Source of the DNA: JBBQZU01 sp041749535
Lineage (GTDB): Bacteria > Bacteroidota > Bacteroidia > Flavobacteriales_D > Cryomorphaceae
Assembly (NCBI GenBank): GCA_041749535.1
Contig: JBGTBE010000017.1
Span: 1-64,000, forward strand
Direction of reading: 5' to 3'
DNA: 64,000 nt
How positions within the stretch are numbered: position 1 is the first letter of the stretch; the number at the start of each line of letters is the position of its first letter. Under the pieces are notes generated by a model that saw nothing but the letters and a program-made list of their open reading frames with translations, did no database searches and was not told the origin of the DNA. A program made the position numbers and the translations under genes. Below, in pieces: positions 16,185 to 24,714 of this stretch.

Positions 16185-17199
16185 TCTTTATTTCAAGATC
16201 TATTCCATCTGTCTTCAAAGTAATACTTTTTATTAATTCATCAAGTTCTGAGGCAGCTTCAGCTATGAACTTGAATACCTTTTCCTGAGGCAGGTCAGCA
16301 TCGTAGGAGCCTTCTCTTGCTACTTCTACAAGCGCCATAAGGCGTGCAAGTGGAGCCCTGAACAGGTGCGATTGTATCCATGCAATTTCGCGCAAGCTGG
16401 CATTTTGCTTTTCTATGGCTTGCAAGTAATTCTGGCTCTCAGTCACATCTTCGGAGAGTACCAGGCGGTATTCTTTTTTACTTTGAAATATGCCAGATGA
16501 GTGAATTTTAACCAAGATAATTTCCCCGTTCTTTCTCATGTGCTTAAATATGCCCATCTGTTTTAAGGAATAATCTCCTTGCCTCGCCGACAGTGCCTGG
16601 AGTAAGCGGGGAATCTCTTCTGCGGGTCTAATTTGCAGGATAGTCATAGACATAAACTCCTCCTTGCTATATCCGTATTGAATGGATGCAGCCTCATTCA
16701 CATCAAGAAATTGCATGGTACTTACATCATACACCCACATGGGCTGTGGACTTCTCATGAAAAGATTCTTGTACTGCTGCTGCGACTCTTCTATCTCTAT
16801 GGTTCTCTGTTTTCGCTCTATACCATAGAGTATACTCTTGTACAATGTTTGGGCCGTTAAGTCATCTTTTATTAGGTAATCTGATACACCTAAGGCCACA
16901 GATTTCCTTCCGAAATCAATATCCATGTACCCGGTAAGTACTATGACTGGGCAATTTCCTGCCAATGGTATGATGCTGTTTATTAGTTCCTCTCCACTTT
17001 TATCGGGTAGACTAAGATCCAGCAGTATGGTGGTGAAACCTTCGTGTTGAATGATGAATTCTTCAGCAGCCTTGAAAGTTGGTGCTTCAGTAATTTGTGC
17101 AGTTGGAAAAAACTCTTGGATGTACTCAGCGATTAGAATTCTATCGCCAGGATTGTCTTCTATGAGTAAAATTTGGTTCTCAATCGCATCGCTCAGCAT
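16174..17199 (-). CDS. REC-PAS protein with DHp-like helices but no ATPase domain
   Basis: Signalling protein of 341 residues. The receiver domain covers about 1-125 (acceptor Asp in TILLDLSLPDKSG, Lys in LIKDD), and the PAS domain about 140-255 (SPQPMWVYDVSTMQFLDVNEAA...YGYSKEEF). A C-terminal helical segment (about 265-335) has the dimerisation/histidine-phosphotransfer pattern WIQSHLFRAPLARLMALV. The chain ends about 50 residues after that His, with no N, G1 or G2 boxes of a HATPase domain, so it cannot autophosphorylate as a normal kinase. It may pass phosphate from another kinase between the flanking single-domain regulators. It starts 2 bp after the upstream regulator stop. Confidence 0.85.
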   Translation of the reverse strand: MLSDAIENQILLIEDNPGDRILIAEYIQEFFPTAQITEAPTFKAAEEFIIQHEGFTTILLDLSLPDKSGEELINSIIPLAGNCPVIVLTGYMDIDFGRKSVALGVSDYLIKDDLTAQTLYKSILYGIERKQRTIEIEESQQQYKNLFMRSPQPMWVYDVSTMQFLDVNEAASIQYGYSKEEFMSMTILQIRPAEEIPRLLQALSARQGDYSLKQMGIFKHMRKNGEIILVKIHSSGIFQSKKEYRLVLSEDVTESQNYLQAIEKQNASLREIAWIQSHLFRAPLARLMALVEVAREGSYDADLPQEKVFKFIAEAASELDELIKSITLKTDGIDLEIKNEG

Positions 17200-17201
17200 G
17201 T

Positions 17202-17642
17202 TCAGCGCTGTAGGTTAGGAAGAGAGGAAGTCACGGTATAAAAATCTTCAATCGCCCAAATGGCGCGCATGAAATCATCAGCAAGGACAGGCTTTGTGAT
17301 ATAGCTGCTCGCTTGAGACCGGTATGACTTAAGAATGTCGGATTGTGATGATGAAGTGGTGAAGACAACCACTGGAATATACTTGTGTTTTTCGCTGCTC
17401 TTTATATGAGCAAGCACTTCAAATCCATTCTTTTTGGGAAGGTTTATATCCAATAAGATAAGGTCGGGTGTCCGGACATTCAAATATTGGTCCCGCTTCT
17501 CCACATAATTTATGGCTTCGGCGCCGTCGCGAACCACCGCCACATCATTCAAAAATCTAAAATCTTCAATGGCTTGAACAGTGAGAAAAATATCTCCCTC
17601 ATTGTCCTCGACCAAGAGAATCTGTATTGATGAATGTGGCAT
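17202..17642 (-). CDS. Response regulator, Rcp1-like single domain
   Basis: Receiver-only protein of 146 residues of the kind often partnered with phytochrome-type or PAS histidine kinases. N-terminal LLVEDNEGDIFL gives the acidic pair; the acceptor Asp is in LILLDINLPKKNGFE (about residue 64), with FTTSSS and the Lys in SYITKPV. It is first in a cluster of three regulator genes, with intergenic gaps of 2 bp and an 11-bp overlap. No cognate full-length histidine kinase is encoded nearby. Confidence 0.9.
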   Translation of the reverse strand: MPHSSIQILLVEDNEGDIFLTVQAIEDFRFLNDVAVVRDGAEAINYVEKRDQYLNVRTPDLILLDINLPKKNGFEVLAHIKSSEKHKYIPVVVFTTSSSQSDILKSYRSQASSYITKPVLADDFMRAIWAIEDFYTVTSSLPNLQR

Positions 17643-17763
17643 TTGGTTAAAATTGGTTTACCTTTTGAAGTTGGGTTAAATGTACTAAATAGCAGCAAGA
17701 TAAAAAATATTCCAGATACTGTTCACTTTTAGCATCGTGTCAACTTATGATTAAAATGAAAAA

Positions 17764-18414
17764 TTAGAAAGCATAGAATATTATCGCCGCTGAGATTGCT
17801 ATTACAAGTATCAACACCAAGGGAAAAATCACATTTAATAAAGATTTACCAAACCCAAAGGATTGGATCAATGCGGTGCCTTTTACAAGAATGAATAAAC
17901 TCCAAAATCCAAGAATAATCTCCAAAATTCCCGAAGCAACAAGTGCAATTGACAGCGCAATATTGTCAATTTCAAGATTGCTCAGGAACAACTCCTCTCC
18001 GAAAATGGCGAATTTTATAAAGAAAAAGATCAAACTGCTGATAATGGGTATTTGGGACCAAGCGAGGACGGTTTTAAATGAACTGAATGTGGCTTTGCCA
18101 CCTATCCATCTACCGCTTACCCAAAGTACCCAAGCCATAATATAGTTAAACACATAGCCTCCAACCATCCCGGTAATTACAGCAGCTGCAAGTAACCATA
18201 ACAAATTCTGATTGTCGCCCATATTTTGACCTGAAGCGCTGTTCAAGGCATGTGCAATTCCCTGCATCATAAAGAGCACTCCAACATAACGCTCCGGCAC
18301 ATGCTTCAAAATGTATCGGTATACAGCCGTAGGAAAAATCCAAATGTGAAGCAGGATGTTAGCAGGCCTCACATCGGGTCCAGGTTCTTCTACCAGATCA
18401 AGCAAATTATCCAT
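17764..18414 (-). CDS. YIP1 family membrane protein
   Basis: Membrane protein of 216 residues with five hydrophobic segments (about 62-82, 88-108, 115-140, 150-175 and 185-214) and the YIP1-domain spacing. The segment GGKATFSSFKTVLAWSQIPII (about 107-127) is the typical conserved loop entering a helix. Its biochemical function is unknown. It is divergently placed from the dipeptide epimerase gene, with 66 bp between, and shows no operon partner. Confidence 0.8.
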   Translation of the reverse strand: MDNLLDLVEEPGPDVRPANILLHIWIFPTAVYRYILKHVPERYVGVLFMMQGIAHALNSASGQNMGDNQNLLWLLAAAVITGMVGGYVFNYIMAWVLWVSGRWIGGKATFSSFKTVLAWSQIPIISSLIFFFIKFAIFGEELFLSNLEIDNIALSIALVASGILEIILGFWSLFILVKGTALIQSFGFGKSLLNVIFPLVLILVIAISAAIIFYAF

Positions 18415-18480
18415 CTTCTTTTCTATGCTGACAATGATCGTAAATTTTTATGAAATTCAATTTTTATTATAGTTGCAAAA

Positions 18481-19557
18481 ATGCTCAGGCCTTCAGCATT
18501 GAAGTATATATATTCACCGAATCTAAACCTCGATTTTTTGAAAATTCACGTTCGAACATATGCGTTACAGTTCAGCCATCCATTCAAGTTGGCTTCCGGA
18601 ATTCGCACACACACTGATACGGTGCAGGTGGAGCTTATCCACCTTGGGGTAACAGGTTACGGCGAGGCATCATTGCCTCCCTACTTGAAGGAGAATGTGG
18701 AAACTGTGCTTGCATTTGCAGAAAAGATCGACCCTGATAAACTCATTCCTGTGGACGATTTGGGAGATGTTCTCTTTTACCTCGATGGTATCGATATTGG
18801 CAACAGTGCTGCAAAAGCAGCGTTCGATATTGCCTTGCACGACTTGCATTGCAAACTTTTAGGCATATCACTTTCCGATTATTTCGATATTCATCTTGCA
18901 TCGACAATTAGCAGCTGTTTCACCATAGGCATATCGTCTGAAGCTGAGCTTATTGAAAAGCTCTCAATAGGCGCTGATTTCGATTTGATAAAACTCAAAC
19001 TGGGTACACAAAATGATAAACTGCTTATCGACAGGTTTTTGAAGCACTCCGAAAAACCTTTTTTTGTGGATGTGAACCAAGGATGGACAGACCCTTCTTA
19101 TGCCTTCGATATGGCTTCATACCTCAAGGAAAAAGGAGCGCTTTTTATTGAGCAGCCAATGCCAGTGAGTATGCGGGACGAAATGTCTTGGCTTTCCGAA
19201 GTATCGGAAATAGATATGGTGGCTGATGAGTCTGTACAAGGATTTAGCGACATTCCTGGAATTTTGGGTGTTTTCAGTGGAATCAATATTAAGCTTATGA
19301 AATGTGGTGGGCTGGCAGAGGCGTACCGCATGATTGACTTTGCACGATTTATGGGACTGAAAGTTGTGCTGGGATGTATGACGGAGAGTTCATGCGCCAC
19401 CACGGCTGCAGCCCACCTGGCCCCTCTTGCCGACTATGTAGACCTGGACAGCCCACTGCTTATTTTGAACAATCCTTTCAGCGGTGCTTCATACAATGGT
19501 GGCAAAATATATCTACCGAAAGGCAATGGACACGGTGCATTGCCTGTAGCTACCTAA
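18481..19557 (+). CDS. Dipeptide epimerase (enolase superfamily, L-Ala-D/L-Glu epimerase-like)
   Basis: Enolase-superfamily enzyme of 358 residues that probably interconverts L-Ala-D-Glu and L-Ala-L-Glu during murein peptide recycling. Catalytic Lys residues are in LIKLKLGT (KxK, second strand) and NIKLMKCGG. The metal ligands are the Asp in FVDVNQGW, the Glu in FIEQPMP and the Asp in VADESVQ. The DESVQ and MKCGG signature suits the dipeptide epimerase subgroup, but specificity within this superfamily is hard to assign. The ATG at 18481 makes a longer N-terminus than usual; a TTG at 18538 would start at MKIHVRTYAL, closer to family length. Confidence 0.83.
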   Translation: MLRPSALKYIYSPNLNLDFLKIHVRTYALQFSHPFKLASGIRTHTDTVQVELIHLGVTGYGEASLPPYLKENVETVLAFAEKIDPDKLIPVDDLGDVLFYLDGIDIGNSAAKAAFDIALHDLHCKLLGISLSDYFDIHLASTISSCFTIGISSEAELIEKLSIGADFDLIKLKLGTQNDKLLIDRFLKHSEKPFFVDVNQGWTDPSYAFDMASYLKEKGALFIEQPMPVSMRDEMSWLSEVSEIDMVADESVQGFSDIPGILGVFSGINIKLMKCGGLAEAYRMIDFARFMGLKVVLGCMTESSCATTAAAHLAPLADYVDLDSPLLILNNPFSGASYNGGKIYLPKGNGHGALPVAT

Positions 19558-19648
19558 ATATTCCCGTTCATGGTTTAGTCATTTTTCGGAGGAAATATGA
19601 TGTAAGGCCTTCGGCAAACTTTACCTTAGTGCTTTAAATCTACAATGG

Positions 19649-20662
19649 ATGAAATACCGACTATTTGGCCACAGCGGCCTACGTGTGTCTGAACTTTGTT
19701 TGGGCACCATGACATTTGGAACAGAGTGGGGTTGGGGTTCAGATTATGAAGTTAGCCGTGCTGTTTTTGATACGTATGCCAATGCGGGTGGTAATTTTAT
19801 TGATACAGCCAATAGGTATACCGAGGGAAGCAGCGAAAAGTGGGTAGGTGATTTCATTAGATCAGACAGACATCATTTTGTGTTGGCAACCAAGTACACC
19901 CTACACGACCGATTGGGCGACCCAAATTTTGCCGGCTCACACCGCAAGAATATGATGCGTTCTGTGGACGAAAGTTTACAAAGACTAGGTACTGATTTTA
20001 TAGACCTGCTCTGGGTTCACGCATGGGATTTCTATACTCCAGTAGAAGAAGTGATGAGAGGCCTCGATGATTTAATACGCAGTGGAAAAGTACACTACGT
20101 AGGTATCAGCGACACTCCTGCCTGGGTGGTGGCAAGGGCCAATACCATGGCAGAGCTAAAAGGATGGAGCCGCTTTGCTGGTCTTCAAGTCGAGTACAAT
20201 TTACTGCAAAGAACTCCAGAGAGAGATCTCATTCCCATGGCCAATGAAATGGGACTTGCACTCACGCCCTGGGCTCCACTTGCCGGTGGGGCTCTTTCAG
20301 GTAAGTATATAAAAGGAGAAGATGGCAGGGTAAAACCCCAAAGTTCGCGCCGTGGTGAAAAGGCCAATGAAGTAGCAGCTCTGGTAATAAAGCTCTCGGG
20401 AGAAATGGGTTGCACTCCAGCCCAACTCGCCATTCGCTGGGCAATGCAAAAAGATTTTACAAGCATTCCGATTGTGGGGGCCAGGAGTGCAGCGCAACTC
20501 GCAGATACGCTTCAGGCGACCAACATTGTAATTCCTGATGCGGTCATGCATGCTCTTGATGATGCCACTGCCATTGAGCTCGGATTTCCCCACGACTTTC
20601 TCCGTGGTGATGATGTGAAGCGGGTGGTGTATGCGGGCACCTTCGATCAGATTGTGCCGTAA
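19649..20662 (+). CDS. Aldo/keto reductase
   Basis: NADPH-dependent oxidoreductase of 337 residues, AKR fold. The catalytic tetrad can be placed: Asp and Tyr in FIDTANRYTEG, Lys in LATKYT and His in LLWVHAWD. The cofactor-binding C-terminal part includes VGARSAAQL. The closest well-known group is the YajO/Tas-type or general-stress AKR (AKR11-13), and no specific substrate is evident. The start is the second of two nearby ATGs (19649; the first, at 19645, is out of frame). It is followed by msrA on the same strand after 65 bp. Confidence 0.9.
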   Translation: MKYRLFGHSGLRVSELCLGTMTFGTEWGWGSDYEVSRAVFDTYANAGGNFIDTANRYTEGSSEKWVGDFIRSDRHHFVLATKYTLHDRLGDPNFAGSHRKNMMRSVDESLQRLGTDFIDLLWVHAWDFYTPVEEVMRGLDDLIRSGKVHYVGISDTPAWVVARANTMAELKGWSRFAGLQVEYNLLQRTPERDLIPMANEMGLALTPWAPLAGGALSGKYIKGEDGRVKPQSSRRGEKANEVAALVIKLSGEMGCTPAQLAIRWAMQKDFTSIPIVGARSAAQLADTLQATNIVIPDAVMHALDDATAIELGFPHDFLRGDDVKRVVYAGTFDQIVP

Positions 20663-20727
20663 AGCATTGGCCCATGGTTTTGTACAAGTCATTCAACATA
20701 AGTATCACCCATTTGTTACCAACTAAT

Positions 20728-21381
20728 ATGAAGCAATACATTCTCCTCCCAGCGCTATTGGCATTCGCATCATGCAGCCCTGCACAATCTGAAAAAGACC
20801 TAAGTCTTACCCAAGAACCTGCCATTGAAGTGCCTTTAGAAAATGGTTTGAAAAAGGCCTACTTCGCAAGTGGCTGCTTTTGGTGTGTAGAAGCAATTTA
20901 TGAAAGCATAGAAGGAGTGAAGGAATCTGTTTCCGGATACTCGGGGGGAAATACTTTGAACCCCACGTACGAGTCGAGCAATACCGGTCGCACTGGCCAT
21001 GCCGAAGCAGTTGAAATACTATACGATCCAAATGTGGTGAGTTTTTCAACATTGGTAGATGTGTATTTTGGAACCCAGGATGTAACGCAAGTAAATGGTC
21101 AGGGGAATGACCGCGGCTCACAGTATCGATCCATCATTTTTTATCAGAATGAGGAAGAGAAAAAAATTATTGAAGAGAAAAAGGCTGCTATAGAGCAAAG
21201 CATTGGTGCGAAGGCAGCTGCCGAAATAATGCCTTTTCGCAAGTTTTGGGTGGGTGAAGATTACCATCAGAATTATGAAAAACTGCACCCCAATGATCCA
21301 TATATTAGAGCAGTTTCTATTCCGCGACTTATGCGCTTCAAAGAAAAATTTCCTGAATTGCTCAAATCATCGAATCACTGA
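20728..21381 (+). CDS. msrA: Peptide-methionine (S)-S-oxide reductase, lipoprotein form
   Basis: MsrA, 217 residues, which repairs oxidised methionine (S-epimer). The catalytic motif GCFWCVEA is at about residues 48-55, and GTQDVTQVNGQGNDRGSQYRS and EDYHQNYEK are further family signatures. The N-terminus MKQYILLPALLAFASC has a lipobox (FASC), so the enzyme should be anchored on a periplasmic or outer membrane face, unlike cytoplasmic MsrA. I start at 20728 because the in-frame extension to 20674 removes a sensible signal peptide. No msrB is adjacent. Confidence 0.93.
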   Translation: MKQYILLPALLAFASCSPAQSEKDLSLTQEPAIEVPLENGLKKAYFASGCFWCVEAIYESIEGVKESVSGYSGGNTLNPTYESSNTGRTGHAEAVEILYDPNVVSFSTLVDVYFGTQDVTQVNGQGNDRGSQYRSIIFYQNEEEKKIIEEKKAAIEQSIGAKAAAEIMPFRKFWVGEDYHQNYEKLHPNDPYIRAVSIPRLMRFKEKFPELLKSSNH

Positions 21382-21407
21382 ATCTCAGTATACACAGCAG
21401 TCATTCG

Positions 21408-22214
21408 CTATTTGCCGGAAGAAGAACGTTGTCGAAGCGCCTCAAATATCAGCACCGCAGCGGCATTGGAAACGTTCATAGAGTCTATTTTTCCATACAT
21501 AGGAATAATAATTTGATGGTCGGCATGCTGAAGCCAAAAATCGCTGAGTCCCTGTGATTCTGACCCTAGCAGGAGTGCAGAATGATCTCTGAAATCGTGT
21601 GCGTGGTAAGGCTTGGTAGCGGTAAGCGCGGCAGCGAAAGTGTTGATTTTATTGTGCCTGCACCATTCGAGCGTTTCTTGATTGCTTGCTGCCGCCACAG
21701 GCACGGTAAATAGTGTTCCCACGCTAGATCGCACCACATTGGGATTGAAAAAGTCAGTAGCAGGATCACAAATAATTACTCCGCTCAAGCCTGCGGCATC
21801 TGCCGTGCGCAGCATAGCACCTATATTGCCTGGTTTTTCCACTTGCTCCAGAACAAGAAAAAGGGAAGGTTTATCCGGAGTCCCTTTTGGCAATTGATCG
21901 AGGCCCACAGCCTGCATTTTTGCAATTGCAAGCACACCTCCTGAGTCTTCTCGATATGCGAGTTTACCAAAGACCTCGGCAGTGACCAGAATTAATTCCG
22001 TTGCATCAAACGATATAGGATAAGCCCTGTCGGGAATGTGAATATTCTCACACAAATAAATACTCTCAATCTCATAACCTCCCTGTTGGGCCAAAGAAAC
22101 TTCGCGAATACCTTCAATAACAAAAACACCGGAAAGCTTGCGCTCTCTGGGTTTCTCCAGTGCTATGATGGCCTTTATTCTTGGGTTTTTGATGCTCGAT
22201 ATCAGTAGCGTCAT
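21408..22214 (-). CDS. TrmH/SpoU-family RNA 2'-O-methyltransferase
   Basis: SPOUT-class methyltransferase of 268 residues. The N-terminal substrate-binding domain contains FVIEGIREV; the C-terminal knot domain has motif 1 EQVEKPGNIGAMLRTADAAG, motif 2 LLLGSESQGLS and motif 3 IIIPMYGKIDSMNVSNAAAVL. It methylates a ribose 2'-OH in tRNA or rRNA; the site is not predictable. The frame continues upstream to 22523 inside the divergent gene, but the family starts at about MTLLISSIKNPRIKAI, so I place the start at 22214. Confidence 0.9.
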   Translation of the reverse strand: MTLLISSIKNPRIKAIIALEKPRERKLSGVFVIEGIREVSLAQQGGYEIESIYLCENIHIPDRAYPISFDATELILVTAEVFGKLAYREDSGGVLAIAKMQAVGLDQLPKGTPDKPSLFLVLEQVEKPGNIGAMLRTADAAGLSGVIICDPATDFFNPNVVRSSVGTLFTVPVAAASNQETLEWCRHNKINTFAAALTATKPYHAHDFRDHSALLLGSESQGLSDFWLQHADHQIIIPMYGKIDSMNVSNAAAVLIFEALRQRSSSGK

Positions 22215-22266
22215 GTAGGGATATTGTGCGCCCAAGTTTAGTGAATTTTCAGTAACATTGCGGCCC

Positions 22267-23157
22267 ATGATTCTGCGCAGCCCACAGCATTGGAAGGAGT
22301 ACGAGTTGATAGATTCCGGCCATTTTGAAAAACTGGAGCGTTTTGGCGAACTCACCCTGATACGTCCTGAACCACAAGCCATCTGGAGTCCTTCACTTTC
22401 TGAAAAGGAATGGGGCAAGATGGCCCACGCCCGCTTTGTACGTGACTCTTCCAAATCAAGGATTCGCACCGGAGCGGAAGATGGGTGGAAGTACCTGCGC
22501 AAAGTGCCCCATAACTGGACCATAAACTATGGGCATAAAGGTGTTAAAATTGCCTTTAAGCTGGCATTTACAACTTTCGGTCATGTAGGTGTGTTTCCTG
22601 AACAGGCTGATAATTGGGACTTTATAGCACGTACTGTAAAGCAATGGCCCGATCCGGGAAACGTGCTCAACCTATTTGCATACACTGGTGGGGCAAGCCT
22701 TGCGGCAAAAGCAGCAGGTTGTGATGTAACCCACGTAGATTCTGTACGGAATATGATTGGATGGGCTGGCGACAATCAAGAATTAAGTCAGCTAAATGGT
22801 ATACGCTGGGTGGTTGAAGATGCCTTGAAATTTGCCACGAGGGAAGCCCAACGTGGAAAAATTTACCGGGGTATTATTCTTGATCCCCCTGCATACGGAC
22901 GGGGCCCTGCCGGGGAGAAGTGGGTGCTGGAAGAAGGACTGCCCGAATTGCTATCACATTGCGCAAAGCTTCTGGCCCCAACCAAATCTTTTTTTATTCT
23001 CAACCTTTATAGCATGGGACTTTCGGCAGTGGTAAGCGCCAACCTGGCAGGTTCATACTTTAAAACCAAGGAACTTGAGTTTGGTGAATTTGTCATCCCT
23101 GCCTCCGTTGGGCATATGCTCCCACTTGGTACCTTTGTACGCTTTACCCGACCTTGA
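22267..23157 (+). CDS. Class I SAM-dependent rRNA methyltransferase (RlmI/RlmL-like)
   Basis: Methyltransferase of 296 residues with a Rossmann-type SAM-binding motif NLFAYTGGASLAAKAAG (about residues 137-153), the acidic VDSVRNMIGWA strand and the catalytic-loop motif ILDPPAYGRG (about 206-215), which suggests modification of an RNA base. A TTG start at 22258 would add MRP in front of ATG 22267; neither has a ribosome-binding site. The stop overlaps the start of the following pseudouridine synthase gene as TGATG, so the two RNA-modification genes are translationally coupled. Confidence 0.86.
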   Translation: MILRSPQHWKEYELIDSGHFEKLERFGELTLIRPEPQAIWSPSLSEKEWGKMAHARFVRDSSKSRIRTGAEDGWKYLRKVPHNWTINYGHKGVKIAFKLAFTTFGHVGVFPEQADNWDFIARTVKQWPDPGNVLNLFAYTGGASLAAKAAGCDVTHVDSVRNMIGWAGDNQELSQLNGIRWVVEDALKFATREAQRGKIYRGIILDPPAYGRGPAGEKWVLEEGLPELLSHCAKLLAPTKSFFILNLYSMGLSAVVSANLAGSYFKTKELEFGEFVIPASVGHMLPLGTFVRFTRP

Positions 23158-24038
23158 TGAAATATATAGCCGACACCCCTGGCACAGTTACAGATGTCCT
23201 CAGTAAAATACTTGAAGGAGCCAATAAAACCACCATTAAGCAATACCTGAAATTTGGTAGGGTGCGCCTAAATGGAGTGATGGTAAAGGTGGGTGACACC
23301 CCGATTTCTAAAGGTGCAGTTGTAGAGATTGTAAAACTCACCAAGGAGAGAAGGCGCAAGGCTGACTTCCATATTGTTTGGGAAGACAAAGACTTGGTGG
23401 TGGTTGTAAAGCCATCAGGCGTGCTCTCGGCAGGAGAGGGAATTACCCGGGCTGCCACCATGCACAAGATGGTGCAGGAGTATGTGAAGGAGGAATCGCG
23501 CGGAAGGAAAAGCGCTTTCGTGGTGCACCGTCTCGACAAGGAAGTGACCGGACTCATGCTCTTTGCCAAGTCTGAAGCTGTGCAGGAAAAGCTAAAGGAC
23601 AACTGGGCGCGATACACAAAGAAATACCTGGCGCTTACTGAGGCCAAACCGCCCCGTGAGCATGGTACCATTGATACCTGGCTTGCAGAGTTCAAGCAAA
23701 CCATGCATGTAGTAAATGCAGATGTGCGTGGCGCAGTGCGCGCCATAAGCCATTACCGATATGTGCGGCCCGAAGGGAAGTACCATCTCGTAGAGGTGAC
23801 CCTGGAAACAGGAAAGAAAAATCAGGTACGTGTACACCTCGCTCACATAGGTTGCCACATTGTGGGCGATAGAAAGTATGGAGCTGATGATAGCATAAAC
23901 AGAAAGGTGCGCCTCCTTTCTCAGAGCCTTGAAATAAGCCACCCCGATGGTGGGAAAGCCTTGAAATGGGAAATTCAACCTGATTCAGGATTTCTGAATC
24001 CAGATAAAGAGGCACGCAAAGCGAGAAATAATACCTAG
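23157..24038 (+). CDS. RluA-family pseudouridine synthase
   Basis: Enzyme of 293 residues that isomerises uridine to pseudouridine in rRNA or tRNA. It has an S4-like RNA-binding N-terminus (about 12-60: LSKILEGANKTTIKQYLKFGRVRLNG) and the RluA catalytic domain with the essential Asp in HRLDKEVTG (about residue 121), and the conserved LETGKKNQVRVHLAHIG and GDRKYG segments. The start overlaps the methyltransferase stop by one base (TGATG). Which of the Rlu subgroups it belongs to is not clear from inspection. Confidence 0.92.
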   Translation: MKYIADTPGTVTDVLSKILEGANKTTIKQYLKFGRVRLNGVMVKVGDTPISKGAVVEIVKLTKERRRKADFHIVWEDKDLVVVVKPSGVLSAGEGITRAATMHKMVQEYVKEESRGRKSAFVVHRLDKEVTGLMLFAKSEAVQEKLKDNWARYTKKYLALTEAKPPREHGTIDTWLAEFKQTMHVVNADVRGAVRAISHYRYVRPEGKYHLVEVTLETGKKNQVRVHLAHIGCHIVGDRKYGADDSINRKVRLLSQSLEISHPDGGKALKWEIQPDSGFLNPDKEARKARNNT

Positions 24039-24158
24039 CGCTCCACTTCCTTCAAGTCTTAATTTGTTCCAAGGTTTTTATCGCCAATAGCAAGAGCTCC
24101 CATTAGCCAATCAGCTTTAATGTGGTTCATTAATTTCCACTACCTGGGTCGGCAATTT

Positions 24159-24572
24159 TCAATTGTTGAGGGTGTAGTTCACTACAATCTCAGTATTGAG
24201 AAGCTTTGAGATTGGGCAGTTTTTCTCTGCGTCACGCACAAGTGTTTCAAACTCCGAGTCTTCAACTCCATCTACACTTGCATTCAGGGTAAGTTCTGAA
24301 CGGGTAACGGCACCATTCAGCAGGGTAATTTCACATTTGGTTTCCAGTTTTTCAGGATTGTACCCGGCTGCACTTAGATTGAAACTAAGCTTCATGGTGA
24401 AGCAGCCTGCATGTGCCGCAGCGATAAGTTCTTCCGGATTTGTACCTGCACCTTCTTCAAACCGTGAGAGGTAAGAGTACGGAGTTTTGCTCAGTACTTT
24501 ACTCTGCGTACTCAGATGGCCTTTGCCTTCTTTGCCGGTGCCATTCCACACAGCGGTTGCATTTCTTTTCAT
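24159..24572 (-). CDS. osmC: OsmC family peroxiredoxin
   Basis: Thiol peroxidase-like protein of 137 residues that detoxifies organic hydroperoxides. The two redox cysteines are in AAHAGCFTMKLS and ENCPISK (written as KNCPISKLL), spaced as in OsmC rather than Ohr, and the N-terminus (ATAVWNGTGKEGKGHLST) is of OsmC type. I place the start at 24572 (MKRNATAVWNG); the frame continues to 24641 without a plausible protein start. A promoter-like pair lies just upstream (see 24605-24632). Confidence 0.9.
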   Translation of the reverse strand: MKRNATAVWNGTGKEGKGHLSTQSKVLSKTPYSYLSRFEEGAGTNPEELIAAAHAGCFTMKLSFNLSAAGYNPEKLETKCEITLLNGAVTRSELTLNASVDGVEDSEFETLVRDAEKNCPISKLLNTEIVVNYTLNN

Positions 24573-24604
24573 TGTTATATGTTTTAAGATTTGTCTTCGG
24601 TCAG

Positions 24605-24632
24605 TAAAGATACCTGATTTCTCTGTCTGCAA
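24605..24632 (-). promoter_or_regulatory. Candidate promoter of osmC
   Basis: On the minus strand TTG (24630-24632), 17 bp spacing, then TATCTTTA (24605-24612), one base off TAnnTTTG. It sits 32 bp upstream of the osmC start. Confidence 0.35.
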
Positions 24633-24714
24633 GGACTGCAATTGTCAAGACATAGAACATTTTGCGGAATCAATATATTTTAGAAAACGCATCTTTGCTT
24701 TCAAATTTATTGAA

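Noticed and set aside
23144..23746. A 200-codon minus-strand frame opposite the pseudouridine synthase
   Set aside because: Ser/Thr-rich mirror of a strongly coding strand; no motif, and the plus strand is a recognised enzyme.
24487..24714. In-frame N-terminal extension of the NAD-dependent epimerase
   Set aside because: It overlaps osmC and its promoter region on the other strand. The enzyme family starts at the nucleotide-binding strand coded from 24715.
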